A stretch of DNA of 64,000 nt from Gaiella sp. (GTDB lineage: Bacteria; Actinomycetota; Thermoleophilia; Gaiellales; Gaiellaceae). The notes under the pieces were generated by a model. That model worked only from the letters and a program-made list of their open reading frames with translations, was not told the DNA's origin and did no database searches. This document shows, in pieces, positions 17,601 to 28,288 of this stretch. Numbering within the stretch: position 1 is the stretch's first letter; each line of letters opens with the position of its first letter. Position numbers and translations under genes: made by a program. The stretch spans positions 124,001 to 188,000 of the forward strand of contig JAOSJZ010000001.1 of assembly GCA_027493885.1 (NCBI GenBank). The letters run 5' to 3'.

Positions 17601-18112
17601 GCACGGGCGAGACCGACGATCCGTCGCCGGTCGTCCTCAGGCGCGGCGGGGCGCAGGACCTGCGCTTCCTGCGCGACATGCTGCACCACGCGTACTACTG
17701 GAAGGAGCGCGCGCCCACGTCGGGGCCCGGTCCCGTCGCTCTCTACGTCAAGGCCTGGGGGCGCCGCGGGGATACCGCGGTCGTGGCGCTCGACAAGGGC
17801 TTCCCCGTCGGTGCCGCGTGGTACCGGCTCTTCTCCCGCGACCGGCCCGGCTTCGGCTTCGTCGACGAAGACACCCCGGAGCTCGCGATCGCGGTGGTGC
17901 CGAACGCTCGCGGGCGCGGCTTCGGCGCGGCGCTCCTCACCTCGCTCCTCGATCGCGCGCGTGCGGACGGCTACCCGGCGATCTCGCTCAGCGTCGACCG
18001 CGCCAACGCCGGGGCGATCGAGCTCTACGAGCGCTACGGCTTCGCGCGCGTCGGCGAGAACGACGACTCCGTCACGATGGTCGCTCCCCTGGCCGGGTCG
18101 GCGACCGTCTAG
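17597..18112 (+). CDS. GNAT-family N-acetyltransferase
   Basis: This 171-residue protein starts at GTG 17597, overlapping the E2 stop as GTGA. The GNAT acetyl-CoA site is AIAVVPNARGRGFGAALLTS, with the C-terminal SVDRANAGAIELYERYGFAR strand-helix typical of the RimI-like group. It has LFSRDRPGFGFVDEDTPE before the core, which resembles aminoglycoside-type GNATs. The substrate is unknown. It is part of an E2-GNAT-E3 operon. Confidence 0.85.
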   Translation: MSTGETDDPSPVVLRRGGAQDLRFLRDMLHHAYYWKERAPTSGPGPVALYVKAWGRRGDTAVVALDKGFPVGAAWYRLFSRDRPGFGFVDEDTPELAIAVVPNARGRGFGAALLTSLLDRARADGYPAISLSVDRANAGAIELYERYGFARVGENDDSVTMVAPLAGSATV

Positions 18113-18122
18113 GGTTCGGGTC

Positions 18123-19511
18123 GTGAATGTCGACGTCGCGGTCCTGGGTGGCGGCCCGGCCGGGTACACCGCCGCGATCCGCGCCGCGCAGCTCGGCGGC
18201 AAGGTCGCCTGCATCGAGGTGGAGCCGAAGCTCGGCGGCACGTGCCTGCGGGTCGGGTGCATCCCGACGAAAGCGTGGGTGCAGAGCGCGCACGCGTACC
18301 ACGATGCGCGCGAGAGGTTCGCGAAGCTCGGCGTACGGACAGCGGAGCCCGAGCTCGACTTCGCGACCGTCGTAACGTGGAAGGATGCGGTCGTCGACCA
18401 GATGACGGGCGGTGTCGCCTCGCTCTTCAAGGCAAACGGCGTCGAGTGGGTCAACGGGCGGGGGACGTTCACCGGCCCGAGCACGATCGCGATCGAGGGT
18501 GGCGAGGACGTCACCTTCACGAGCGCGATCGTCGCGACGGGCTCCTATCCGACCCGGCCGCCGATCCCGGGCCTCGACTCGCCGCGCTGTGTCGACTCCA
18601 CGGGCCTGCTCTCCCAGACCGAGGTGCCGGCACGGCTCGTCGTCCTCGGCGGCGGGATCATCGGCTGCGAGTTCGCGTCGATCTTCAACCGCTTCGGCAC
18701 CGAGGTGACGATCGTCGAGATGCTGCCGCACCTGATCCCGACCGAGGACGAGGATGCGTCGAAGGAGCTGGAGAAGGCATTCCGCAAGCGCGGCATCGCG
18801 CAGCACCTCTCGAAGCAGTGCACGCAGGTCGACGACCACGGCTCACACCTGACGGTCCACTTCGGCGAGGGCGAGACGGTCGACTGCGACCTGATGCTCG
18901 TCTCGGTCGGGCGCGCCGCGCTCGCCGAGGGCATCGGTCTCGAGGCCGCCGGGGTGACGTTCGACCGCAAGGGGGTCGGCACCGACGGTCATCGCCGCAC
19001 CAACGTCCCGAACATCTATGCGGCGGGCGACGTGGCGGGCTACTGGCAGCTCGCCCACACCGGCTTCCGCGAGGGCGAGGTCGCGGCCGAGAACGCGATG
19101 GGGCACGAGGCGACGATCGGCGATCCCGCCGTACCGCGTCCGATCTATACGGACCCGGAGGTCGCGGGCGTCGGGCTCACCGAGGCGCAGGCGCGCGCGG
19201 TGCACGGTGACGCGGTGGTCGTCGGCCGCTGCCCCTGGGCCGCGATCGCGCGCGCCGTCATGTCCGGCGACACGACCGGCTGGGTGAAGACGATCCACGA
19301 GTCGACGTACGGCGAGCTGCTCGGCGTCGTGATCGTCGGCCCCCACGCGACCGACCTGATCGGCGAGGCGGTCGTCGCGCTCGACGCGGAGTCGACGATC
19401 GAGACCGTCGCCGACGGCGTCGCGCCGCATCCGACGCTGGCCGAGGGGATCAAGGAGGCGGCGCTCGTCGCCCTCGGCCGCGCGATCCACCTCCCGCCCC
19501 GGCGAAGATAA
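18123..19511 (+). CDS. lpdA: Dihydrolipoyl dehydrogenase (E3)
   Basis: This 462-residue flavoprotein reoxidises the dihydrolipoyl group of E2 with NAD+. The FAD site is VAVLGGGPAGYTAAIRAAQL, the redox disulfide is GGTCLRVGCIPTK, the NAD site is LVVLGGGIIGCEFASIFNRF, and the dimer-interface catalytic HPTLAEG lies near the C-terminus. The start GTG 18123 has TAGGGT seven bases upstream, indicating its own leaderless promoter in addition to the operon. Confidence 0.93.
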   Translation: MNVDVAVLGGGPAGYTAAIRAAQLGGKVACIEVEPKLGGTCLRVGCIPTKAWVQSAHAYHDARERFAKLGVRTAEPELDFATVVTWKDAVVDQMTGGVASLFKANGVEWVNGRGTFTGPSTIAIEGGEDVTFTSAIVATGSYPTRPPIPGLDSPRCVDSTGLLSQTEVPARLVVLGGGIIGCEFASIFNRFGTEVTIVEMLPHLIPTEDEDASKELEKAFRKRGIAQHLSKQCTQVDDHGSHLTVHFGEGETVDCDLMLVSVGRAALAEGIGLEAAGVTFDRKGVGTDGHRRTNVPNIYAAGDVAGYWQLAHTGFREGEVAAENAMGHEATIGDPAVPRPIYTDPEVAGVGLTEAQARAVHGDAVVVGRCPWAAIARAVMSGDTTGWVKTIHESTYGELLGVVIVGPHATDLIGEAVVALDAESTIETVADGVAPHPTLAEGIKEAALVALGRAIHLPPRRR

Positions 19512-19520
19512 GCTCGCACG

Positions 19521-19778
19521 ATGAAGAGCCGCCGCAACGCGCTGCTCTGGGCCATCGGCTGGTGGCTCGTGCGCCGCCAGCTCAGGCGGCGCGCTGCGGT
19601 CGCCGTCGCGGGTGTCGCCGCGGGCACGGCAGCGCGGCGCGGCCGGCTTCGCGCCGTCCTCGGCGCGCTCGTGCTCGTCGGCCTCCTCGCCGCTGCCTTC
19701 GTCGCCTGGCGCAGGCTCGCGGCCCGTCCGGGAGCGCCCCCGACCGTCGAGCCGCTGCCGGAGGACGCCGCGGCGTGA
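19521..19778 (+). CDS. Small Arg-rich membrane protein
   Basis: This 85-residue protein has an N-terminal amphipathic/basic part (LLWAIGWWLVRRQLRRRAAV) and one clear membrane segment (VLGALVLVGLLAAAFVAWRR). The TAAGCT box lies six bases before the ATG. The function is unknown. Its stop overlaps the hisC start. Confidence 0.55.
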   Translation: MKSRRNALLWAIGWWLVRRQLRRRAAVAVAGVAAGTAARRGRLRAVLGALVLVGLLAAAFVAWRRLAARPGAPPTVEPLPEDAAA

Positions 19779-20896
19779 GGCCGCTCGCCGGCCCGCGACC
19801 GCGTGTTGTCCGGGCGACCCTCGACGGGCTCGTGCCGTACGAGCCCGGGAAGCCGGTCGAGACCGTCCAGCGGGAGCTCGGCCTCGACCACGTCGTCAAG
19901 CTCGCCTCCAACGAGGGCCCGTTCGGCCCGTTCCCCGAGGCGCTCGAGGCGATCGAGCGCGTGCTCGCCGAGTCGAACCGCTACCCGGACGGCGGCTGCT
20001 ACCGGCTGCGGGAGGAGCTTGCCGGACGTCACGGGGTGGAGTTCGGCGAGGTGATCGTCGCCGCGGGGGCAGACGCCGTGATCGGCTACGCCTGTCAGGC
20101 GACCCTCGACCCCGGTGACGAGATCGTGACACCGTGGCCCTCGTTTCCGAGCTACGTGCTCGACCCGCTCAAGGCCGGCGCGGTCACGGCGCGGGTGCCC
20201 CTGCGCGAGGGCCGCGTCGACGTCGATGCGCTCCTCGAGGCGGTCACGGTGCGAACGAAGCTCGCGTTTCTGCCCACGGTGAACAACCCGACGGGGACGA
20301 TGACGCCCCGCGCGGAGCTCCACCGGTTTCTCGACGCCCTTCCGGAGCACGTCCTGACCGTGGTCGACGAGGCATACCTCCAGTACGTCGACGACCCCGA
20401 CTTCCCCGACGCGATCTCGGAGGCGGCCGGGCAGGGACGTCGCGTGCTCGTGCTGCGCACCTTCTCGAAGATCTACGGGCTCGCCGGGCTACGCGTCGGG
20501 TACGGCGTCGGGCCGGCCGAGGTGATCGCCGCGATGCGCAAGGTCCAGCGCGCGTTCGACGTCACGACGCCCGCCCAGGAGGCGGCGCTGGCGAGCCTCG
20601 ACGGTGAGCTGGAGCTGGCGCGCCGCCGCGCGGTGAACCGGGAGGCGATGACCGCGCTCGAGGCCGTGCTCCGCGGGTACGGCTTCGACCCGATCGCGCC
20701 CGCGGTGGGGAACTTCCTCTACGTCGACGTCGGCGAGGACGCCGATACGCTCAACGACAACCTGCTGCGCCGCGGCGTGATCGTCCGTCCGATGGGCTCG
20801 TTCGGCGCGCCGACGGCGCTGCGGATCACCGCCGGGACGCCGGAGGAGATCGCCTTCCTCGCAGAGCAGCTCGCCGCGGTCTTCTCGAACGCCTAA
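19775..20896 (+). CDS. hisC: Histidinol-phosphate aminotransferase
   Basis: This encodes 373 residues from GTG 19775. It is a PLP fold-type I aminotransferase of the HisC group. It has LASNEGPFGPFPEALEAIE near the N-terminus, VNNPTGTMTP, the VVDEAYLQYVD Asp/Tyr, and the PLP lysine in LRTFSKIYGLAGLRVGYGV. The C-terminal RRGVIVRPMGSFGAPTALRI binds substrate phosphate or carboxylate. It converts imidazole acetol phosphate to histidinol phosphate. It could also act on aromatic acids, since no other his genes are nearby. Confidence 0.88.
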   Translation: MRPLAGPRPRVVRATLDGLVPYEPGKPVETVQRELGLDHVVKLASNEGPFGPFPEALEAIERVLAESNRYPDGGCYRLREELAGRHGVEFGEVIVAAGADAVIGYACQATLDPGDEIVTPWPSFPSYVLDPLKAGAVTARVPLREGRVDVDALLEAVTVRTKLAFLPTVNNPTGTMTPRAELHRFLDALPEHVLTVVDEAYLQYVDDPDFPDAISEAAGQGRRVLVLRTFSKIYGLAGLRVGYGVGPAEVIAAMRKVQRAFDVTTPAQEAALASLDGELELARRRAVNREAMTALEAVLRGYGFDPIAPAVGNFLYVDVGEDADTLNDNLLRRGVIVRPMGSFGAPTALRITAGTPEEIAFLAEQLAAVFSNA

Positions 20897-20958
20897 ACGA
20901 CGCCCGCCGGGGCGACCGCTACCGTTCGCTGCTCGGGCGCACGGTCGCCCCGCTTTCC

Positions 20959-22899
20959 ATGCGAACGACGCTGAAGAGAGGAGTCGGCCGGGGCGCGACC
21001 TCGAACGGGAACGGCCGGGCCACGGTCCCGCCCGCGCCGCTCGGCGCCGTCACCGTTTACCGCCAGCCGCCCCCGCCCGCCCGCGGCCGGCGCTCGCTCG
21101 TGCTCGCGATCCTCGGCTGGTCGGCACTCGTGCTCGCGATCCTCGTCGGCGGCACCGCCGGCGGCGCGTACCTGTACCTCCACGAGACCGTCGCCGCGGT
21201 GGCGCCGAAGTCGGTCGAGGTCAAGAAGGCGCTCAAGTCGCTCGAGATCGCCCTTCCGGGGGAGCCGGCGACCGCGCTCGTGATCGGCTACGACCACCGC
21301 GCGGACGAGGGCAAGGACGCTCCGTCGCGGTCGGACACGCTCATGCTCGTCCGCGCCGACCCGGGCGAGAAGACGATCTCGCTCCTCTCGTTCCCGCGCG
21401 ACCTGAACGTCCCGATCGACTGCCCGGGAAGCACGCCCTTCCTCGCGAAGATCAACGCCGCCTACGCGACGTGCGGCCCGACCGGCTCGCTCCGGACGAT
21501 CCGCAACCTCACGGGCCTCCCGATCAACTACATCATCACCGTCAACTTCCGGGGCTTCCGCCAACTCGTGGACAAGCTCGGCGGAGTCTGGATGGACGTC
21601 GACCGGCGCTACTTCAACGACCACGGCGGTCCCACCGGATACGCGAAGATCAACCTCCAGCCCGGGTACCAGCACCTCAACGGGACGAAGGCGCTCGACT
21701 TCGTTCGCTACCGGCACACGGACTCGGACATCTACCGCACCGCACGGCAGCAGCTCTTCGTCCGCTCCTTCAAGGACCAGATCGAGCACGCGTTCTCGCT
21801 GACGAGGCTGCCGCAGGTGATCAAGGTGATCACGCAGAACGTCGAGGTCGGGCAAGGAGGCGGGAGGGACGTGAGCGCCAAGACGGTGCTCCGCTACGCG
21901 GCGCTCGCGTATTCGCTGCCGCCCGGTCACGTCTTCCAGTCGCGCATCGACGGGCTCGAGGGGTTCGCCGACCTGACGACGGCGCCCGAGAACATCCAGC
22001 GGGCCGTCCGCGAGTTCCGCAATCCCGACGTCGAGTCCCCCGAGAAGGCGACCGCGGTTGCGCTCGGCGAGAAGCGCAAGGAGCGGGCCCCCAGCCCGCG
22101 CGAGACGAGCGTGCTCGTCCTGAACGGCAACGGCGTCGAGGGCGCGGCCGCCAGCGCGAGCTACCTCGTCGGCCAGCGCGGCTACCAGACGATCCAGCCG
22201 GCGAACGGCCTCCGGGCCGACGCGCCGAGCTTCGACTACTTCCGCACGCAGGTCTACTTCGACCCCGCCGTCAAAGGGGCGAAGCCGGCCGCGAGGAAGC
22301 TCGCCGCGCTCTTCGGGTCGGCGGACGTCGGCAAGGTCGTACCGAAGATCCGCGCGCTCTCGAACGACGCGATGCTCGTCGTCGTGCTCGGGCAGACGTT
22401 CCACGGCCGCCTCGCGTCCGCGCCGATCGACCAGACGCCGCAGCGGGCGCCCGCCAACGTCGTCTCGGGTGCGAGCGCGGCGGTCGACCTGCTCCGCCGC
22501 TACCGGCGGCAGATCGACTTCCCGCTGATGGTGCCGACCAGGATCGAGCGCTCGTCCTGGGTCGACTCGCAGACGCCGATCCGCGTCTACAAGATCGACC
22601 CCGACAAGAAGCGCTCGGCGGTGCGGCTGACGTACAGGATCGGCGACAACCAGTACTGGGGCGTGCAGATGACCGACTGGGACGACGCGCCCGTTCTCAC
22701 GGGCAGGAACCTCGTCCGCAGGATCGGCGGGCGGCGCTACGAGCTGTACTACAACGGGCCGAGCCTCCACATGGTCGTGCTCCGCACCGACGGCGCGACG
22801 TACTGGGTGGTCAACACGCTGCTCGACCGTCTTTCCAACGAGACGATGATCGCGATCGCGAAGGGCCTCAAGCCCCTCGCGACGGTCGACAAGCCGTAG
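20959..22899 (+). CDS. LytR-CpsA-Psr (LCP) family glycopolymer ligase
   Basis: This 646-residue protein has a basic cytoplasmic tail, one N-terminal membrane helix (SLVLAILGWSALVLAILVGG) and an extracellular LCP domain. The LCP active-site motifs are RSDTLMLVRADP, LSFPRDLNVPID and FVRYRHTDSDIYRTARQQ. After it comes a LytR C-terminal domain (TSVLVLNGNGVEGAAASASY) and another beta-rich segment (SAVRLTYRIGDNQYWGVQMT). LCP proteins attach polyprenyl-linked glycopolymers to peptidoglycan. The sugar-nucleotide genes downstream fit that role. Confidence 0.88.
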   Translation: MRTTLKRGVGRGATSNGNGRATVPPAPLGAVTVYRQPPPPARGRRSLVLAILGWSALVLAILVGGTAGGAYLYLHETVAAVAPKSVEVKKALKSLEIALPGEPATALVIGYDHRADEGKDAPSRSDTLMLVRADPGEKTISLLSFPRDLNVPIDCPGSTPFLAKINAAYATCGPTGSLRTIRNLTGLPINYIITVNFRGFRQLVDKLGGVWMDVDRRYFNDHGGPTGYAKINLQPGYQHLNGTKALDFVRYRHTDSDIYRTARQQLFVRSFKDQIEHAFSLTRLPQVIKVITQNVEVGQGGGRDVSAKTVLRYAALAYSLPPGHVFQSRIDGLEGFADLTTAPENIQRAVREFRNPDVESPEKATAVALGEKRKERAPSPRETSVLVLNGNGVEGAAASASYLVGQRGYQTIQPANGLRADAPSFDYFRTQVYFDPAVKGAKPAARKLAALFGSADVGKVVPKIRALSNDAMLVVVLGQTFHGRLASAPIDQTPQRAPANVVSGASAAVDLLRRYRRQIDFPLMVPTRIERSSWVDSQTPIRVYKIDPDKKRSAVRLTYRIGDNQYWGVQMTDWDDAPVLTGRNLVRRIGGRRYELYYNGPSLHMVVLRTDGATYWVVNTLLDRLSNETMIAIAKGLKPLATVDKP

Positions 22900-22927
22900 G
22901 CCGCGAGCGACTATCGTGCCGGCCGAG

Positions 22928-25221
22928 ATGGCGGACACGGGGAAGCGCGTCGCGGTCTTCGGCGCGGGGTATGTCGGGCTCGTGACGGGCGCGTGCTTCG
23001 CCGACCTCGGCCACCGGGTCACGGTGCGGGACGTGATCCCCGGGCGGATCGAGGCGCTCCGCCGCGGCGAGGTGCCGATCTTCGAGCCCGGCCTCGACGA
23101 GCTGCTCGCCCGCAATCGCGAGCGGCTCTCCTTCACGCTCGACGTCGGCGAGGCCGTCGACGGCGCCGAGTTCGTCTACGTCGCGGTCGGGACGCCGCCG
23201 ACGTACTCGGGGACGCGGACCTGACGGCCGTCTGGACGGTGATCGACGAGCTGCCGCAGGTCGACCACCGCGTCGTCGTCGCGATGAAGAGCACCGTCCC
23301 CGTCGGCACGGGCGAGAAGGTCCGGCACCGGCTCGACGCCCGCGGGCTCCTCCATGTCGGCTACGTCTCGAACCCGGAGTTCACCGCCGAGGGCACGGCG
23401 ATCAGGGACTTCATGGCGCCCGACCGGATCGTGATCGGCGCCTTCGACGAGGCAGACGGCGACGCGGTCGAGGCGCTCCATGCGGGGATCGACGCGCCGC
23501 TGGTCCGTGCCGACGTCGCCTCCGCGGAGATGATCAAGCTGGCGGCCAACGCTGCGCTGATGACGCGGATCTCGTTCATCAACGAGATCGCGAACGTGTG
23601 CGAGGCGACCGGCGCCGACGTCGTCAAGGTCGCCGAGGGGATCGGCCACGACCGCCGCATCGGCAAGAGCTTTCTCCGCGCCGGCGTCGGCTTCGGCGGC
23701 TCCTGCCTCGCGGGAGAGGAGACGGCGCTCGTGCGCCGGGGTAGCACGACCTCGCTCGTGACGCTCGAGGCGCTCTACGAAGGGACCGAGCCGCTCGCGG
23801 ACGTCGAGATCCTCACGTGGCGCGGCGACGGCGACGGTACCGAGTTCCGGCCGATCGAGGTTCTGACCCGTCGCCATTTCAACGGCGACCTGCTCCGGGT
23901 TCGGACGAAGATGGGTCGTCGTGTCCGTTGCACGCCCGATCATCCGTTCGTCGTTCGCGACGGCTCCCGCGTGCTCGCGCAGGACCTGACGACCGCCGAC
24001 TGGATTCCACTTGCGCAGGGGGCGCCCTACGACGTCGTTCGTGCCGGAGCTTTGAGGCTGCCGGAGGCCGCACGACTCGATCTCGAGCTCGGAGACGCGA
24101 CGGTGGGTACGGCGAAGAACGACACCCATGTGCCTGTGACGATCGAAGCAACCCGTGCGTTCTGGCGCGTCGCCGGCCTCGCGCAGGGACCGACGTGCTG
24201 CGACCAGCGGGTTCCGGATGCGCTCTGGAACGAGCCGCCCGAGCACAAGCTCGCGTTCCTCTCCGGTCTCTGGCAGGGAGACGGCTCGTGGTCACTGGTG
24301 CGTGGGGGGCCGAGCGTCGTCCTCGAGCTGGGAACCGCCAGCCGGGAGCTGGCCGACGGCGTGCAGCGGCTGCTCGGCGACCTCGGAGTCGTCGCCTCGG
24401 TCGAGGTGGGGCGCGTCTCGAAGTCGACCGTGGACACCTTCTGGGTGCGCATCTCCGGGGCCGGTCAGGTCGAGGCGATGCTCGAGCTCGTCGAGGAGAG
24501 CGATCGTCCGGCCGTCGTCGACTCGATCGGTCGCCAGGCGAAGCGGATCGCCCCCACGGGCTTTCGACGCGGCGACAACGCCGCCTGGGTCCGCGTCGTG
24601 GACGTCGAGCGCGAGCCCTTCTCGGGATTCGTGTACTCCCTCGAGGTGCCGCCCACGCACACCTTCGTCACGACCGGCGGGCTCGTCACGTCGAACTGCT
24701 TCCCGAAGGACTCCCTCGCGCTCAAGCAGCTCGCGGCGAACTCGGGCTACCACTTCCAGGTGCTGAACGCGGTGATCGAGGTGAACGAGCTCCAGAAGCG
24801 GCGCGTGATCGGCAAGCTCACGCAGCTGCTCGGGTCGCTGCGCGGCACGCGGATCGCGCTCCTCGGGCTCGCGTTCAAGCCGAACACGGACGACACGCGC
24901 GAGGCGCCGGCCTTCGTGCTGGCCGGGCGCCTGCTCGCGGAGGGCGCCGACGTGGTGACGTGGGACCCGGTCGCGCACGCCGACGGGCTGCACGGCGTGG
25001 AGCAGGTCGGCTCCGTCGAGGACGCGGTGCGCGGCGCCGACGCCGTCGTGCTCGTGACGGAGTGGCCAGAGCTCGCCGACGTCGACTGGGCCGCGCTCGC
25101 GGCGACGATGCGACGGTGCGTCTTCGTCGACGGCCGCAACATGCTCGACCCCGAAGCGATGCGCGCGGCCGGGTTCACCTACGACGCGATCGGGCGTGCC
25201 GCGGCGAACGGTCCCCGCTGA
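22928..25221 (+). CDS. UDP-glucose/GDP-mannose dehydrogenase with intein (one frameshift)
   Basis: This enzyme oxidises a nucleotide sugar to the uronic acid using NAD+. The N-domain has VAVFGAGYVGLVTGACFADLGH and the C-domain has RIALLGLAFKPNTDDTREAP. The catalytic Cys motif GGSCFPKD is interrupted: GGS is followed by a 331-residue intein and then CFPKD. One base is missing from the G run 23209-23212 (YSG|DADLTAVWTVIDE), which splits the gene as printed. The ATG 22928 lies ten bases after TATCGT. Without the intein the product would be about 433 residues, normal for UGD. The stop overlaps the next start as TGATG. Confidence 0.9.
23704..24696 (+). other. Intein (331 aa) in the dehydrogenase, degenerate homing endonuclease
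   Basis: The splice blocks are complete. Block A is Cys1 in CLAGEETALVRRGSTT, block B is RVRCTPDHPFVVRDG (TxxH), block F is VYSLEVPPTHTFVTTGG, and block G is VTSN followed by the extein Cys. The usual penultimate His is Ser. The middle has one LAGLIDADG-type motif (LAFLSGLWQGDGSW). A second, upstream one is degenerate (FWRVAGLAQGP, with the Asp lost) and most of the sequence between them seems deleted, so the endonuclease is probably dead while splicing is probably retained. Insertion is at the catalytic Cys, which splicing would regenerate. Confidence 0.92.
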
Positions 25222-25914
25222 TGGAGGCGATCGTCCTCGCCGGTGGCAAGGCCGAGCGGCTCGGCGACGCCGCGGGGGGCCTGCCGAAGTCGCTCGTGCC
25301 GGTCGGAGGCCGGCCGCTCCTCGCCTGGCAGATCGGCAGGCTCGCGCGGGCCGGGGTCGACCGCGTGATCGTGAGCTGCCTCGCGGGGCAAGAGGAGGCA
25401 TTCCTCGACGGGCTCGGCTCCCTCGGTGTCGGGCTCGTGTGCGCGGGCGAGCCCGAGCGGCTCGGCCGCGGCGGCGGCATCCGCTTCGCCGCCGGCTTCC
25501 GCGGGGAGACGGGCGACGTGCTCGCGATGAACGGCGACGAGCTGGTCGACGTCGAGTTCGGCGCGCTGCTCGCGCGGCACCGCTCGACGGGGAGCGGCCG
25601 CGACGGTGACCGTCGCGCAGCCGCCGTCCCAGTTCGGCCAGGTCGACCTCACGGACGACGACGTCGTCACGGGCTTCCACGAGGTCTCCCGCGTGCCGTA
25701 CTGGGTCAACTGCGGCATCTACGTCCTCTCCGAGGAGGCGCTCGCGCGCTTCCCGGAGAAGGGTGACCACGAGACGACGGCGTTCCCCGAGCTCGCGGCC
25801 GAGGGCAAGCTGCGCGCGTTCCGCCACACGGGCCTCTGGCTGACCGTCAACACGCCGAAGGAGCTCCGGCGGGCCGACCAGTACGTAGCCGAGCACCGGG
25901 AATGGCTGGCGTGA
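25221..25914 (+). CDS. Sugar-phosphate nucleotidyltransferase (one frameshift)
   Basis: This NTP-transferase makes a nucleotide sugar from NTP and sugar-1-phosphate. The start MEAIVLAGGKAERLGDAAGG is the nucleotide-binding loop, followed by LPKSLVPVGGRPLLAW and DVLAMNGDELVDVEF (metal Asp). Near 25589-25593 one extra base breaks the frame; removing it gives ARHRSTGAAATVTVAQPPSQ and continues through FHEVSRVPYWVNCGIYVLSE to the stop at 25914. It is short for the family (about 230 residues), like the single-domain mannose- or glucose-1-phosphate transferases. Its neighbours are an NDP-sugar dehydrogenase and a PMI-like cupin. Confidence 0.85.
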
Positions 25915-26291
25915 AGGGCCGGTACGCGGTCGAGCCGCGACGGGTCGAGAAGCCGTGGGGCTGGGAGCTCGTCTGGGCGGAGGCGGAGGCGTACGTCGGC
26001 AAGCTCCTCTTCGTGCGAGCCGGCCACTCGCTCAGCCTCCAGTACCACGAGGTGAAGGACGAGTCCTGGCTCGTGCAGCAGGGGCGCGCGTCGCTCGAGG
26101 TCGGCGAGGTCGGCGGCCCCCTCGAGACGGTCGAGATCGGCCCCGACGACTCGTTCCGGTTCCGCCCGGGCACGGTGCACCGCGTGACCGCGATCGAGGA
26201 CACGCTGATCGTCGAGGTGTCAACCCCGCACCTCGACGACGTCGTCCGGCTCGAGGACCGCTACGGACGCGAAGGTACGAGCGCGCCTTGA
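25902..26291 (+). CDS. Cupin, mannose-6-phosphate isomerase type II-like
   Basis: This 129-residue single cupin resembles the isomerase domain of bifunctional ManC/AlgA: VEKPWGWELVWAEAE, GHSLSLQYHEVKDESW with metal ligands, then FRFRPGTVHRVTAIEDTLIV and EVSTPHLDDVVRLEDRYGR. It may start at ATG 25902 or at GTG 25911, the latter with a GTGA overlap. With the nucleotidyltransferase just upstream, the two genes look like a split version of the fused mannose enzyme, probably supplying nucleotide sugars for envelope polymers. Confidence 0.85.
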   Translation: MAGVKGRYAVEPRRVEKPWGWELVWAEAEAYVGKLLFVRAGHSLSLQYHEVKDESWLVQQGRASLEVGEVGGPLETVEIGPDDSFRFRPGTVHRVTAIEDTLIVEVSTPHLDDVVRLEDRYGREGTSAP

Positions 26292-26445
26292 CGCGAACGC
26301 GTCTGGGAGGTCGTGTCGAACACCTCCTCTCGGCGATGGTCGACGAGCCGCGCGGTTCCGCGGCGGAGCTCCGCCCGTGATCGTTGGCCCAGCCTGGAGC
26401 GTTCTCCCTCCACCGCCTCGCCGACGCCCGTAACGCCGCGTGCGT

Positions 26446-26483
26446 CATGGTGGTGGCCCGTCAACGGGCTGGCCACCACCATG
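26446..26483. repeat. Perfect 13-bp inverted repeat CATGGTGGTGGCC
   Basis: CATGGTGGTGGCC and GGCCACCACCATG are separated by 12 nt, and the middle itself can pair (CCCGT/ACGGG). It lies in the 250-base gene-free stretch before the MerR gene. One arm resembles the beginning of ahcY (ATGGCCACCACCAT), which may be chance. It could be a terminator for the sugar operon or a regulatory hairpin. Confidence 0.7.
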
Positions 26484-26517
26484 GACAGATGCGACGAGGT
26501 GAGACGCCAAACGCTCG

Positions 26518-26541
26518 ACCTTGACAGAACTATGGTAAGGT
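26518..26541 (+). promoter_or_regulatory. MerR-type operator/promoter ACCTT-N14-AAGGT
   Basis: The dyad ACCTTGACAG...GGTAAGGT contains a TTGACA hexamer and ends right at the MerR start. This is the usual place and style of MerR-family autoregulatory sites (inference). Confidence 0.45.
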
Positions 26542-28192
<1,651 letters not shown>

Positions 28193-28210
28193 TGGCGGAG
28201 GACAACCCCT

Positions 28211-28288
28211 GGTGTCCGACTTCGGTCGGACACCAGACGTCCATGGCGACGCGCAGCTCCGGGGTGTCCGACTGACGTCGGACACCCC
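28211..28288. repeat. Paired palindromes, 26 nt apart, at the 5' end of mtnA
   Basis: The first arm pair (28211-28234) is GGTGTCCGAC-N4-GTCGGACACC. The second (28261-28288) is GGGGTGTCCGAC-N4-GTCGGACACCCC. This matches the pair at 6462-6534 in sequence and spacing. It lies between the ahcY stop and the conserved part of mtnA. Confidence 0.85.

Noticed and set aside
26292-26541. SAH riboswitch for ahcY
   Set aside because: The MerR gene intervenes and no SAH-riboswitch core was recognisable; the hairpin at 26446 is a simple inverted repeat.
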